In this document: piece after piece, positions 35,284-43,717 of the stretch
Layout: each line of letters begins with the position of its first letter
Numbering within the stretch: the first letter of the stretch is position 1
Assembly (NCBI RefSeq): GCF_029892445.1
Contig: NZ_JARXVJ010000001.1
Span: forward strand, 1,798,001-1,862,000
Source: Chryseobacterium sp. H1D6B
GTDB taxonomy: Bacteria > Bacteroidota > Bacteroidia > Flavobacteriales > Weeksellaceae
Reading direction: 5' to 3'
Length of the DNA stretch: 64,000 nucleotides
Translations under genes and position numbers: made by a program
The notes under the pieces: model-generated
Databases searched by the model: none
The model's input: only the letters and a program-made list of their open reading frames with translations
What the model was told of the DNA's origin: nothing

Positions 35284-35652
35284 ATGAAATTAATTTGCAG
35301 CATATTCCTTATTTTCTATATGGTATTCAGACCTCTGGTACCAATAGCGGAGTATGCTGTAAATTATAATTATATCGCTGAGGTTCTCTGTATCAATAAA
35401 AGCAGGCCTGAACTCCATTGTAACGGAAAATGTTACCTGAGTAAAGAACTTGCAAAAACAAATGATACTGAATCTTCGCCCTTATCCAAAGGGAAAAATT
35501 CCGGACAAAAACTGCTGGATATTTACACACTTCCCGAAATCACTGAAATAGAAAATACAGGAAAACTTTTTTCTTCCCATTTCAATTTTACCTACAAAGC
35601 AGATTATTCTTTTCTGTTTCTAAATAACATTTTCAGACCGCCTGTTGTTTAA
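35284..35652 (+). CDS. small exported Cys-containing protein, paralogue of the 33026 gene
   Basis: This 122-residue protein begins with a hydrophobic segment (MKLICSIFLIFYMVFRPLVP), then AEYAVNYNYIAEVLC. C36, C46 and C50 sit in the same positions and pattern as in the 33026 gene, with GKCYLSKELAKT shared almost exactly. It ends NNIFRPPVV. It starts 3 bases after the exported SOD stop, so they are probably co-translated. No family function was recognised. The repeated pairing with metal and redox genes suggests a metal-binding or thiol role at the membrane. Confidence 0.78.
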   Translation: MKLICSIFLIFYMVFRPLVPIAEYAVNYNYIAEVLCINKSRPELHCNGKCYLSKELAKTNDTESSPLSKGKNSGQKLLDIYTLPEITEIENTGKLFSSHFNFTYKADYSFLFLNNIFRPPVV

Positions 35653-35733
35653 GTTTTATTCTCACTTTTTATTTTCGCAAAAACCATAAAGCTTTTAAAG
35701 TCTAAACTTTAAATAAATTTTCACGTCCATAAA

Positions 35734-35830
35734 ATCGAAGATTTTCATAAGCTTAAGTGCTCTTTATGGAGTTTCCATACTCACTTAAATAACTAACGTG
35801 TTTCAAGCTTTGTCCCTTTTGCGGTTTAAA
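35734..35830. repeat. intergenic repeat, copy C (longest) with internal hairpin
   Basis: This copy holds ATCGAAGAT (35734-35742), a two-part hairpin with TTAAGTG (35753-35759) pairing CACTTAA (35782-35788) and TATGGA (35765-35770) pairing TCCATA (35774-35779), and CTTTGTCCCTTTTGCGGTTT (35808-35827). The ends match copies A and B. Similar elements are, from memory, widespread between genes in Chryseobacterium. It fills most of the gap before the mbnP-like gene. Confidence 0.55.
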
Positions 35831-35907
35831 AAAAATTGAATGTAATCTCATTCAAAGGAATTTCTATTCCATAAAATCAAAATTTTATTCAACTTAAAAA
35901 ATCAGAA

Positions 35908-36735
35908 ATGAAAATTTATAAATTTTTATCAATGCTATTTATTGCTCTTAGTTTATTTACTCCTTCAGCATGTACCAGTAATGATGATGATGAGCCTCAG
36001 GCTGCTGCTGCAGGAAACCTTCAGATCAAATTCGAAAATGGATTTAATAATCTTGGAGATATTGTCCTGAATCAGACCACACAGACTTCTTCAAACGGAC
36101 AGAAACACCAGCTGTCAGCTTTAAAATACGTAGTGAGCAACATCACTTTAATTGATGAGACCGGAAAAGAATTTAAATACAATGAAAACAATCCCGACAA
36201 AGGAGCTTTTATCGTTGACCAGGCAGATGCGGTGGGCGGTATCGTATATTTAAATTTAAATGAGATCCCTCAAAACAATTACAGGAAAATAAAATTCGGA
36301 CTGGGAATCAGCCAGAATGCTTATCTGCTGGGACAGAACGGGCAGGCAGAATTTTGGACCAAAGCAAAAGCAAAAGGAATGTCATGGTCTTGGGCTGCCG
36401 GATATGTTTTTGTGAAATTGGAAGGGAAATATGGAAACAGTACCGCTGATACAGAATTCATGAATCATACAGGAAATATGGGGAATGTAACGGCTAATAA
36501 TACCCCGGATCTATACAGAGAAATTACATTAGACCTTCCTACTACAGCCAGAGTAACAGGTAAAATCACTCCTTCTATTCATATTCTTGCAGATCTGAAT
36601 CAATATTTAAGCGGAGATACAAAACTGACACTTACAGCAGCTAATAATATGATGATGGGGTCCAGCCAGCATTTAGTTGAGGTGACGGATAATCTTACCA
36701 AAATGTTTAAAGTAGACCACGTCCACAATGACTAA
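35908..36735 (+). CDS. mbnP: MbnP-family copper-binding lipoprotein
   Basis: This 275-residue exported protein has a signal peptide and probable lipobox SAC (Cys22), then NDDDEP. The family core starts at NLQIKFENGFNN and includes LSALKYVVSNITL, and GMSWSWAAGYVFVKLEGKYG with W160 and W162. The end is KVDHVHND. In the characterised MbnP, the partner di-heme enzyme MbnH oxidises a tryptophan to kynurenine to make the copper site. Here the MbnH-like gene overlaps the end by 8 bases, so the pair is intact. No methanobactin synthesis genes are nearby, so it serves general copper handling. Assignment rests on recognised motifs and the partner gene. Confidence 0.85.
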   Translation: MKIYKFLSMLFIALSLFTPSACTSNDDDEPQAAAAGNLQIKFENGFNNLGDIVLNQTTQTSSNGQKHQLSALKYVVSNITLIDETGKEFKYNENNPDKGAFIVDQADAVGGIVYLNLNEIPQNNYRKIKFGLGISQNAYLLGQNGQAEFWTKAKAKGMSWSWAAGYVFVKLEGKYGNSTADTEFMNHTGNMGNVTANNTPDLYREITLDLPTTARVTGKITPSIHILADLNQYLSGDTKLTLTAANNMMMGSSQHLVEVTDNLTKMFKVDHVHND

Positions 36736-37780
36736 AGCTAAATTAATACTAAGGACGTTTTTAATTATTGCAGCTTCATTAAATGTTACGGCGTGTTCAG
36801 AAGATGTGATGGAACCTTTGGATAAAGATGAGGCTTATAACTTGAGTTTCCCGTCTTACTTTCCTGAAATGACTTTTGACCAGTCAGGTAATCCAGTGAC
36901 AAAAAATGGAGTAGAACTAGGAAGACAGTTATTTTATGAAGGCCGGCTTTCGCGTAATAATACGATCTCCTGCGGATTCTGCCATATTCAGGAAAATGCA
37001 TTTACCCACCACGGACATACCGTGAGCCATGGAGTAGACGACAGGATCGGGATCAGAAACGCCCCTCCGATTCAGAATATGGCCTTTTTAAAAAGATATA
37101 TGTGGGACGGAGTGATCCATAATTTGAATGAACAGCCGGTCATTCCGATTACAGATGCAAATGAAATGGACAGCTCCATGCCGGAAGTTGTCGCTAAATT
37201 AAACACTGATTCGAAATATAAAAAATTATTTAAAGCAGCTTATGGCGATGAAAATATTAATGGAGAAAGAGTTTTAAAAGCATTGTCACAGTTTATGGCA
37301 TCGATGATCTCTGCGGATTCAAAATATGACAGTTATAAACAGGGAAAAGTCGTTCTTACTTCTCAAGAGTCGCAGGGAATGGCTTTATTCCAGCAGAAAT
37401 GTGCTTCCTGCCACAGCGGAGAATTGTTCACTGATGAAAGTTTTCGGAATACAGGAATGTACTATAATACTCAATATAAAGATGCCGGGAGATATCGGGT
37501 GACGCTTGACCAGGCTGACTGGATGAAATTCCGTGTTCCAAGCTTGAGAAATGTAGAATATACAGCTCCATATATGCACGACGGAAGATTTTATACGCTG
37601 GATGCGGTGCTCAATTTTTATTCAGACAATGTGGAAGACAATCCTAATCTTGATCCGAAATTAAAAGAGAACGGCCACATTGGAATTGCTGTGAACAGCC
37701 AGGAGAAGCAGTTTATTATTGCATTCTTAAAAACACTGTCCGACAAAAATTTTATAACTAATCCAAAATTTTCAGAATAA
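36728..37780 (+). CDS. mbnH: di-heme cytochrome c peroxidase/MauG family protein (MbnH-like)
   Basis: This 350-residue periplasmic protein has a lipoprotein-like signal (NVTACSED) and two heme c sites: CGFCH at 82-86 and CASCH at 225-229. It also has GRQLFYEGRLSRNNTISC, HGVDDRIGIRNAPPIQNMAF and WDGVIHNLNEQ, as in bacterial di-heme peroxidases. It overlaps the MbnP gene by 8 bases and is followed 13 bases later by an outer-membrane protein. The position makes modification of a Trp in MbnP the best guess. A hydrogen-peroxide-reducing role is the alternative. Confidence 0.92.
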   Translation: MTKAKLILRTFLIIAASLNVTACSEDVMEPLDKDEAYNLSFPSYFPEMTFDQSGNPVTKNGVELGRQLFYEGRLSRNNTISCGFCHIQENAFTHHGHTVSHGVDDRIGIRNAPPIQNMAFLKRYMWDGVIHNLNEQPVIPITDANEMDSSMPEVVAKLNTDSKYKKLFKAAYGDENINGERVLKALSQFMASMISADSKYDSYKQGKVVLTSQESQGMALFQQKCASCHSGELFTDESFRNTGMYYNTQYKDAGRYRVTLDQADWMKFRVPSLRNVEYTAPYMHDGRFYTLDAVLNFYSDNVEDNPNLDPKLKENGHIGIAVNSQEKQFIIAFLKTLSDKNFITNPKFSE

Positions 37781-37793
37781 ATCTAATTTAAAA

Positions 37794-38744
37794 ATGAAAA
37801 AAATAATTTTTATCATAAGTTTGATTGTATGTACTATGAATCAGGCGGCTGTGATTAAAGACAGTCTGTATATTCCAAAAGCTCAGTTCAATGATAAGAT
37901 CCTATTTGATGACGATTGTGATGCGTGCGGATGTGCTGCCGGAAACGGATCATCAGGCTTTGAATCCTTATTGAATCCTCAGTTTGTCGGAATTAAATAT
38001 TTTGCACAGCATTATAAAGCTAAAGAAAACCTTTTCGTTAAAGATCTCACACAGGATCAGTATTTTAATACACTTCAGCTTTGGGGGAAGATTCCTTTAA
38101 CTAAAAAATTAAGTGTATATGCAAGTCTTCCTTTTCATTTCCATGAGAAGAAAACACAGCAGGGCGATATTAAAATTAACGGTATCGGGGATTTAAATGT
38201 ATTGGGGATTTACCAGCTGTTCAATTCCAAAAATACATTTCATCAGCTGAATGGAGGTATCGGAGTGAAAGTTCCGCTTGGAAAATTTGATGAAAAAGGA
38301 ATCACCGGAGTGAATCCAAGTTTTCAGCTGGGCACCGGCAGCTGGGATTATCAGATGGTGCTGAATTATAGATACCAAAAAAACAAGATTGCGGTTCTTT
38401 TCAATACAGACTACACGATTAAAACTGAGAACAAAAAGCATTATGATTTTGGGAACCAATGGAATTATTCTGCAACAGGATTTTATCAATTCTATAAAAA
38501 TGATAATGTTGTTTTTTCTGGAAAAACAGGACTTCAGGGAGAAGTGTATGATGCGAATAAACAGTTTAAAGAAGTGCTTCCCAATACTGCGGGAAGTGCT
38601 TTGTACGGCAAATTAGGTTTTGAAGCGGCTTATAAAAAGTTCAGTCTGGGAAGTGAAATAATGCTTCCAGCTTATTCAAACCTAGCTGGAGGGGATATTG
38701 AAGCAAAATCCAGATTTAGTATTTTCTTCAATCTTGGAATTTAA
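37794..38744 (+). CDS. outer-membrane beta-barrel protein with N-terminal CDACGC motif
   Basis: This 316-residue protein has a signal peptide (residues 1-19) and a short N-terminal region with C42, C45 and C47 in DCDACGCAAGNGSSG. A barrel of amphipathic strands with aromatic girdles follows (LQLWGKIPL, VYASLPFHFHEKK, GGIGVKVPLGKF), ending FFNLGI. Such proteins are annotated as transporter in Flavobacteriia. The CDACGC cluster is a likely soft-metal site at the mouth of the barrel. It is the third gene of the MbnP/MbnH unit, so copper passage or surface capture is plausible. A terminator follows. Confidence 0.75.
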   Translation: MKKIIFIISLIVCTMNQAAVIKDSLYIPKAQFNDKILFDDDCDACGCAAGNGSSGFESLLNPQFVGIKYFAQHYKAKENLFVKDLTQDQYFNTLQLWGKIPLTKKLSVYASLPFHFHEKKTQQGDIKINGIGDLNVLGIYQLFNSKNTFHQLNGGIGVKVPLGKFDEKGITGVNPSFQLGTGSWDYQMVLNYRYQKNKIAVLFNTDYTIKTENKKHYDFGNQWNYSATGFYQFYKNDNVVFSGKTGLQGEVYDANKQFKEVLPNTAGSALYGKLGFEAAYKKFSLGSEIMLPAYSNLAGGDIEAKSRFSIFFNLGI

Positions 38745-38753
38745 TTCAAGTAT

Positions 38754-38790
38754 AAAACCGCCGGATCAGATTTTTGATCCGGTGGTTTTT
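38754..38790 (+). terminator. Rho-independent terminator after the MbnP/MbnH unit
   Basis: AAACCGCCGGATCA pairs with TGATCCGGTGGTTTT-type sequence over about 14 bp, with one G-U pair and a T-rich end. It closes the copper operon. Confidence 0.92.
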
Positions 38791-38918
38791 ATATGGTAAG
38801 AACTTTTTGTTTTTCATTCGGTCTTCAACGTGAAGTCTGATATTATTTCATTAAATTTAAGATTCAAATAATCAGATGTTTTTATGAGAATCCATTCTTT
38901 TATTTAAACTTTTTTACT

Positions 38919-39614
38919 ATGCACCATCAATTAGAAAAACATTATGTAAACAGGATAGGCTGGCTTCGTGCGGCTGTTTTGGGAGCCAATGACGGCCTGC
39001 TGTCGACTACAAGTATCGTAATTGGTGTTGCTGCAGCCCAGCCTGAGCGGACTACTATTGTTCTTGCAGCACTGGCAGGAATGATTGCCGGAGCAATGTC
39101 TATGGCTGCTGGTGAATATGTTTCCGTAAGCTCACAGGAAGATACTGAAAAGGCCGATCTGAAGCGGGAACAAAGAGAATTGGAAGAAATGCCGGAAGTA
39201 GAATTAAAAGAATTAGCTAAAGTATATGAAAGAAGAGGAGTGAGTAAAGAAACGGCCTTACAGGTAGCAGTTGAGCTCACCGCACATGATGCATTAGGCG
39301 CCCATGCGCATGATGAACTTGGAATTAATGAAATTACGCAGGCGAAACCTCTCCAGGCCGCTGTAGCATCGTTCGGGTCTTTTGCTTTAGGTGCTTCTCT
39401 GCCTTTTATTCTTTCACTGCTTGCCCCTATCGGGCAGATGGTTTATTATCAATACGGCTTTTCTATAGTTTTTCTGATGGTTTTAGGAGCCGTCTCAGCA
39501 AAAACAGGTGGTTCTAATATTGGAATTGCTATGTTGAGGATTTGTTTCTGGGGAACGGTTGCAATGGGAATTACAGCTTTAGCAGGACACTTTTTTGGAG
39601 TAAACATAAGCTGA
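38919..39614 (+). CDS. VIT1/CCC1-family iron/manganese transporter
   Basis: This 231-residue inner-membrane protein is from the vacuolar iron transporter family. The N-terminal segment LRAAVLGANDGLLSTTSIVIGVAAA and MIAGAMSMAAGEYVSVSSQ are hallmarks. A cytoplasmic helical loop carries the Glu-rich metal-binding region (KREQRELEEMPEVELKELAKVYERRG), and three further membrane segments follow. Bacterial members move Fe2+ or Mn2+ out of the cytoplasm. It is a single gene after the copper operon terminator, extending the metal theme of the island. No promoter match was seen. Confidence 0.92.
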   Translation: MHHQLEKHYVNRIGWLRAAVLGANDGLLSTTSIVIGVAAAQPERTTIVLAALAGMIAGAMSMAAGEYVSVSSQEDTEKADLKREQRELEEMPEVELKELAKVYERRGVSKETALQVAVELTAHDALGAHAHDELGINEITQAKPLQAAVASFGSFALGASLPFILSLLAPIGQMVYYQYGFSIVFLMVLGAVSAKTGGSNIGIAMLRICFWGTVAMGITALAGHFFGVNIS

Positions 39615-39630
39615 TTAATACATTTGCCAA

Positions 39631-40491
39631 ATGAAAATATTCAAAGACTTCAGTACATATAATGCTTACATCGGTTTGTGTAAACCATTGGATAACGACA
39701 TTGATATTGGTTATTATGATGCACCGAATATGCTGCTGAAATCGGCACCTGTTATTGTTGATTTTTACAGAATTTCCATTAAAATAAATTATGCTGACCT
39801 GTCTGCAGATAATATAAAGCCTGTTAATGCTGTGTTTTTTAACAGTCCTGAATTAGCTGCTGGCTGGAATACGGCACCTGCTTATACTGGAATGTATATA
39901 CAGCTTTCTAAAAAAATCATTGAAGAAAACCGATTCTTATTCAAAACTTATTTGGATTACGGACAGCATGAAGCCCTATATTTAGCTGAAGATGAAGTTG
40001 AGGAAATCAATGCTCTTTTCAAATTGATGTTTAAGTATTATCAAGATGAAAAAAAACATTTTAGTCTATTGCTTTCTTATGTAAATGTATTAGTTTCTTT
40101 AGTGGAAGTATTTTACAAACGGCAGTTTTCTACTGATCCAAAACAATATAACCGTGTGCTGACAGGTTTTCAGCAGAGCTTAATCGATTATTATAACCAG
40201 CCTGTAAAACAGCTTCCTAATGTTCAGTATTTTGCAGACAAATTAGGAGTAACAGCAAATTATTTAGGAGATATTGTTAAACATTTTACTCAAAAATCTG
40301 CACTTGAGAATATCCACGAATTTATTATTAAAAAAGCAGAAGAATTATTGGCACAAGGTACACAAATGAACACTGCTGAAATTGCTTATGAATTAGGCTT
40401 TGAGTATCCTAACTACTTTTCAAAATTCTTTAAAAAACAAATTGGATTAAGCCCTAAAGAATATCGGATGCAGATGAAAAATAAATTTTAA
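39631..40491 (+). CDS. AraC-family transcriptional regulator
   Basis: This 286-residue regulator has a C-terminal double helix-turn-helix: VQYFADKLGVTANYLGDIVKHFTQKSALENI, then IAYELGFEYPNYFSKFFKKQIGLSPKEYR, the classic AraC signature. The N-terminal 170 residues form a probable cupin-like sensing domain (YYDAPNMLLKSAPVIVDFYRI) without a recognisable ligand. It starts 16 bases after the VIT gene and is ended by a terminator. The quinone reductase gene next door is the most likely target by position, but no operator was found. Confidence 0.92.
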   Translation: MKIFKDFSTYNAYIGLCKPLDNDIDIGYYDAPNMLLKSAPVIVDFYRISIKINYADLSADNIKPVNAVFFNSPELAAGWNTAPAYTGMYIQLSKKIIEENRFLFKTYLDYGQHEALYLAEDEVEEINALFKLMFKYYQDEKKHFSLLLSYVNVLVSLVEVFYKRQFSTDPKQYNRVLTGFQQSLIDYYNQPVKQLPNVQYFADKLGVTANYLGDIVKHFTQKSALENIHEFIIKKAEELLAQGTQMNTAEIAYELGFEYPNYFSKFFKKQIGLSPKEYRMQMKNKF

Positions 40492-40503
40492 AATATATCT
40501 TAG

Positions 40504-40531
40504 AAACGTCTCCGTAAGAAGACGTTTTTTT
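40504..40531 (+). terminator. Rho-independent terminator after the AraC gene
   Basis: AAACGTCT / AGACGTTT stem with a T-run of seven. Confidence 0.85.
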
Positions 40532-40626
40532 ATTATCCGTAATTTGTTTCTTTTTTATTGGTATTCTGTTTCCGTCTGTCTTTTTTTCATCTTATACCTT
40601 TGTCCTGTAAATAAATATTTCAATCA

Positions 40627-41229
40627 ATGAAAACAAAGAAAGTTTTATCAATCAATACACATTTAACCTATCCTAATTGGTCAGAAGGCCTTTTAAATGA
40701 TGCATTCAATCAAAAAGCAAAAGACTTTTTTGAAACAGAAGGGTTTGAAGTTTTAGAAACAAAAGTAGAAGACGGGTACAGCCCGGAAGAAGAAGTAGAA
40801 AAACATCTCGAAGCATCTATTGTCATCCTGCAGACCCCTGTCAATTGGTTTGGAGCCCCGTGGATTTATAAAAAGTATGTAGACGAAGTTTTTAACAGCG
40901 GCTTGCATAGTGCCAAATTTCTGTCTGGAGATGGAAGAACACGCGAAGATGCGGACAGACAATATGGAACTGGAGGAAAAATGCAGGGCAAAAAATTTAT
41001 GATTTCCGCTACTTGGAATGCACCCGAAGCGAGTTTTAATGATGTTAACCAACAATTATTTCAGGGAATCAGCACAAAAGATTTCTTGCTTCATATCACC
41101 AGTAATTATCGTTTTTGCGGTGTTGAAATTGTTCCCGGCTATAATTGTTTTGATATTTTCAAGGATGGTGATATTGTAAAAGATTTAGAGAATTATCCAA
41201 TTCATTTAAAAAAGGTTTTTAATGTGTAA
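40627..41229 (+). CDS. mdaB: NAD(P)H-dependent flavodoxin-fold quinone reductase (MdaB-like)
   Basis: This 200-residue protein has the flavodoxin-like fold of the MdaB/NQO group. It shows VLSINTHLTYPNWSEG at the N-terminus, VILQTPVNWFGAPWIYKKYVDEVF (the PxxWFxxPAxxKxxxD pattern) and GGKMQGKKFMISATWNAPE. MdaB reduces quinones by two electrons with NAD(P)H and FAD, preventing semiquinone and superoxide formation in the cytoplasm. A TACCTTTG -7 element lies at 40595-40602, 24 bases before the ATG. The neighbouring AraC regulator is the likely control. A terminator follows. Confidence 0.88.
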   Translation: MKTKKVLSINTHLTYPNWSEGLLNDAFNQKAKDFFETEGFEVLETKVEDGYSPEEEVEKHLEASIVILQTPVNWFGAPWIYKKYVDEVFNSGLHSAKFLSGDGRTREDADRQYGTGGKMQGKKFMISATWNAPEASFNDVNQQLFQGISTKDFLLHITSNYRFCGVEIVPGYNCFDIFKDGDIVKDLENYPIHLKKVFNV

Positions 41230-41277
41230 AATCCAGCAGGACATTTTATCTGAACCATTAGAAAGTATAATCTAATT

Positions 41278-41312
41278 AAAACCGGAGATTTTTTAAGATC
41301 TCTGGTTTTTTG
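41278..41312 (+). terminator. Rho-independent terminator after the quinone reductase gene
   Basis: ACCGGAGAT pairs with ATCTCTGGT (one G-U pair), flanked by A-runs and T-runs. Confidence 0.85.
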
Positions 41313-41404
41313 TTTACAAAAAATAAGCCGGCTCCTAAATTGCCTGCTGTATGTGTTTGAAAATCAATTTTTAACATATTTTTACATTTGTGTTGATAAT
41401 TTTC

Positions 41405-41412
41405 TATCTTTG
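41405..41412 (+). promoter_or_regulatory. -7 element (TATCTTTG) of the cobalamin-locus transcript
   Basis: TATCTTTG is a perfect TAnnTTTG match immediately before the riboswitch. TTTG at 41387-41390 is 14 nt upstream, a short spacing. Transcription would begin at about 41418, the first base of the aptamer. Confidence 0.55.
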
Positions 41413-41416
41413 CCGC

Positions 41417-41580
41417 AATCTGGTGCGCCATAAAAAGCGTTTAAAAGGGAATCCGGTGAAAATCCGGAACAGACCCGCTGCTGTAAGCTCCACACCAAAG
41501 TTTTTGAAGAATATATCCACTGTTTTTTAATGGGAAGGATTTCAAAAATGGAGTAAGTCAGAAGACCTGCCAGAAGATTT
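41417..41580 (+). ncRNA. cobalamin (adenosyl-B12) riboswitch
   Basis: Strong match to the B12-box family: GGTGC near the start, AAAAGGGAATCCGGTGAAAA and AACAGACCCGCTGCTGTAAG in the core, then GGGAAGG, AGTAAGTCAGAAGACCTGCC at the 3' end. P1 pairs TCTGG (41419-41423) with CCAGA (41570-41574). It binds adenosyl- or methylcobalamin and turns down the downstream uptake genes. With the BtuB-like gene next it marks a B12 acquisition operon. Confidence 0.95.
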
Positions 41581-41617
41581 AACGTTTGACGCTTTCGTGG
41601 AATAAAGCTTAGGACAT

Positions 41618-41655
41618 CAATGATTCTGTACGGTTGCGGCTGTACGTTATCATTG
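41618..41655 (+). promoter_or_regulatory. candidate expression-platform hairpin of the cobalamin riboswitch
   Basis: CAATGAT (41618-41624) pairs with ATCATTG (41649-41655), with GTAC (41628-41631) pairing GTAC (41642-41645) inside. It ends 25 bases before the ATG at 41681 and has no U-tract, so it may control translation rather than transcription. The remaining gap 41230-41680 is otherwise the terminator and the riboswitch. Confidence 0.5.
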
Positions 41656-41680
41656 CTGCTTTCTTATATCCATCAGCGTT

Positions 41681-43717
41681 ATGATTATTCTAAATGAGCT
41701 GATGGGATCAAAATTTACTTCTGTACTTCATAAAATTAGTATCACAATATTTGTGCTGGCTGCCCAGTGCTGGTTTTCTCAGTCGAAAGACAGTATTAAA
41801 GAAAAACATATTCTTCCGGTAACGCTTTATAAAAAGGATTTTAAAGAAATTCTTCCTGCACAGACTTTATCGGGTGAACAGCTGGAAAGGCTTAATAGTC
41901 ATTCTGTTGCCGATGCACTGCGTTATTTTTCCGGTGTTCAGATCAAAGATTACGGCGGAATAGGAGGGATGAAAACGATTAACATCCGAAGTTTAGGAAG
42001 CCAGCACGTCGGGGTTTTTTATGACGGGATCCAATTGGGAAATGTACAGAACGGACTGGTAGATCTGGGACGTTTTTCTTTAGATGATATTGAAGAAATT
42101 TCATTGTATAACGGGCAGAAGAGCGAAATATTCCAGCCTGCGAAAGATTTCGGTTCCTCAGGTTCTATTTATCTGCAGCCAAAAACACCAAGTTTTAAAG
42201 GAAATCAGAAAACAAACTTAGTGATAAGATTAAAGAACAGTTCTATAGAGCTTTTCAACCCTTCGTTCCGTCTGGAACAGAAAATTTCTAAAAAAGTTGC
42301 AGCGAGTTTCAGCTCAGAATTTATGCAGAGTGACGGCGTTTACAAATTTAGATACACAAAAAAATACCCCGACGGCGAAACGGCCTATGATACAATTTTT
42401 AAAAGATTTGATTCTGATATTACTGCAAAGCGTTTCGAAACCAGCGTTAACGGGACTTTAAATAACGGAAGCTGGAACGTAAGAGGCTACGGCTATTTAT
42501 CAAACCGCGGTATACCCGGTGCAATTGTGAATAACCGTTTTGATGCGAGAGGACAGCGGATGATTGACGAAAGTTACTTTGTCCAGGCTAATTTCAGGAA
42601 AAAGATCTTTCCAAAATTTGAAACGCAGTTCAAAGCCAAATTTGCCTATGATTACACGCATTACATAGATACGGTTTCTTCTATCAAGGTTAATAACCAA
42701 TATATTCAAAGAGAAGTATACCTTTCTTCCTCAAATCTGTATTCCATCACTCCAAACTGGGATGTGAGCGCGAATGTTGATTTTCAATATAACAACATGG
42801 ATGCGGATTTAAAATTGTTCTCTTATCCTACCCGTTATACTTCACTTGTTGCTTTTGCGACTACGTACCAATGGAACAGATTCAAATTCTTAGGAAGTGT
42901 TTTAGGAACTTTCGTTCATGAAGAAGTGGAGCTCAACAGTAAAGCCCCTGATAAATCAGAATGGACGCCGGCCGCATTTTTAAGCTACCAGCCTTTTAAT
43001 TCAAAAGATTTTACGGTAAGAGCTTTTTACAAACGTATTTTCAGGATGCCGACTTTCAATGATCTTTATTACACTTTGATCGGCAGCAGTTCTCTAAAAC
43101 CGGAGTTTACCAATCAATACGACGCAGGTTTCACCTATCAAAAATTTTATAATAACAGCATCTTTAAAAGCTTCTATGTGAAAGTAGACGGATATTTCAA
43201 TAAAGTGGAAGATAAGATTATAGCGGCGCCTAACGGGAGTATGTTCCGGTGGTCAATGTTCAATCTCGGAAATGTAGAAATTATTGGAACAGATGTCAAT
43301 GTGCAGGCAGAGCTGCAGCTGGGGCAGGTGAAAATAAAACCGCTGGTGAGCTACACCTATCAGAGGGCCAGAGATTTTTCCGACAGGGAAGAGTCTTATT
43401 TTGGAGACCAGATCCCGTACACGCCTTGGCACAGCGGAACATTTAGTTTGATGGCGGATTATAAAGACTGGGCTTTCAATTACAGTTTTATTTATGTAGG
43501 AGAACGGTACGATATCAATCAGAATAATATCCCCTATAATTATGTACAGCCTTGGTATACGCACGATTTATCAGTACAGAAAAAATTCAATTGGGGATCT
43601 CATCAGTTTAAAGCAAGTCTTGAAGTGAATAATGTTCTGAACCAATATTATGAAGTTGTATTAAGCTACCCGATGCCGGGACGAAATTTTAGACTGATCC
43701 TAAGTTATACATTATGA
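41681..43717 (+). CDS. btuB: TonB-dependent cobalamin receptor (BtuB-like)
   Basis: This outer-membrane receptor of 678 residues (or 671 from the ATG at 41702) has a signal peptide ending WFSQ. A plug with SVADALRYFSGVQIKDYGGIGGMKTINIRSLGSQHVGVFYDGIQLGN is followed by a barrel ending RNFRLILSYTL. It lacks the SusC-type plug motifs and resembles BtuB/Fec-type siderophore and vitamin receptors. The cobalamin riboswitch directly upstream and the BtuG-like gene overlapping its stop (ATGA) support vitamin B12 or another corrinoid as substrate. Confidence 0.9.
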   Translation: MIILNELMGSKFTSVLHKISITIFVLAAQCWFSQSKDSIKEKHILPVTLYKKDFKEILPAQTLSGEQLERLNSHSVADALRYFSGVQIKDYGGIGGMKTINIRSLGSQHVGVFYDGIQLGNVQNGLVDLGRFSLDDIEEISLYNGQKSEIFQPAKDFGSSGSIYLQPKTPSFKGNQKTNLVIRLKNSSIELFNPSFRLEQKISKKVAASFSSEFMQSDGVYKFRYTKKYPDGETAYDTIFKRFDSDITAKRFETSVNGTLNNGSWNVRGYGYLSNRGIPGAIVNNRFDARGQRMIDESYFVQANFRKKIFPKFETQFKAKFAYDYTHYIDTVSSIKVNNQYIQREVYLSSSNLYSITPNWDVSANVDFQYNNMDADLKLFSYPTRYTSLVAFATTYQWNRFKFLGSVLGTFVHEEVELNSKAPDKSEWTPAAFLSYQPFNSKDFTVRAFYKRIFRMPTFNDLYYTLIGSSSLKPEFTNQYDAGFTYQKFYNNSIFKSFYVKVDGYFNKVEDKIIAAPNGSMFRWSMFNLGNVEIIGTDVNVQAELQLGQVKIKPLVSYTYQRARDFSDREESYFGDQIPYTPWHSGTFSLMADYKDWAFNYSFIYVGERYDINQNNIPYNYVQPWYTHDLSVQKKFNWGSHQFKASLEVNNVLNQYYEVVLSYPMPGRNFRLILSYTL

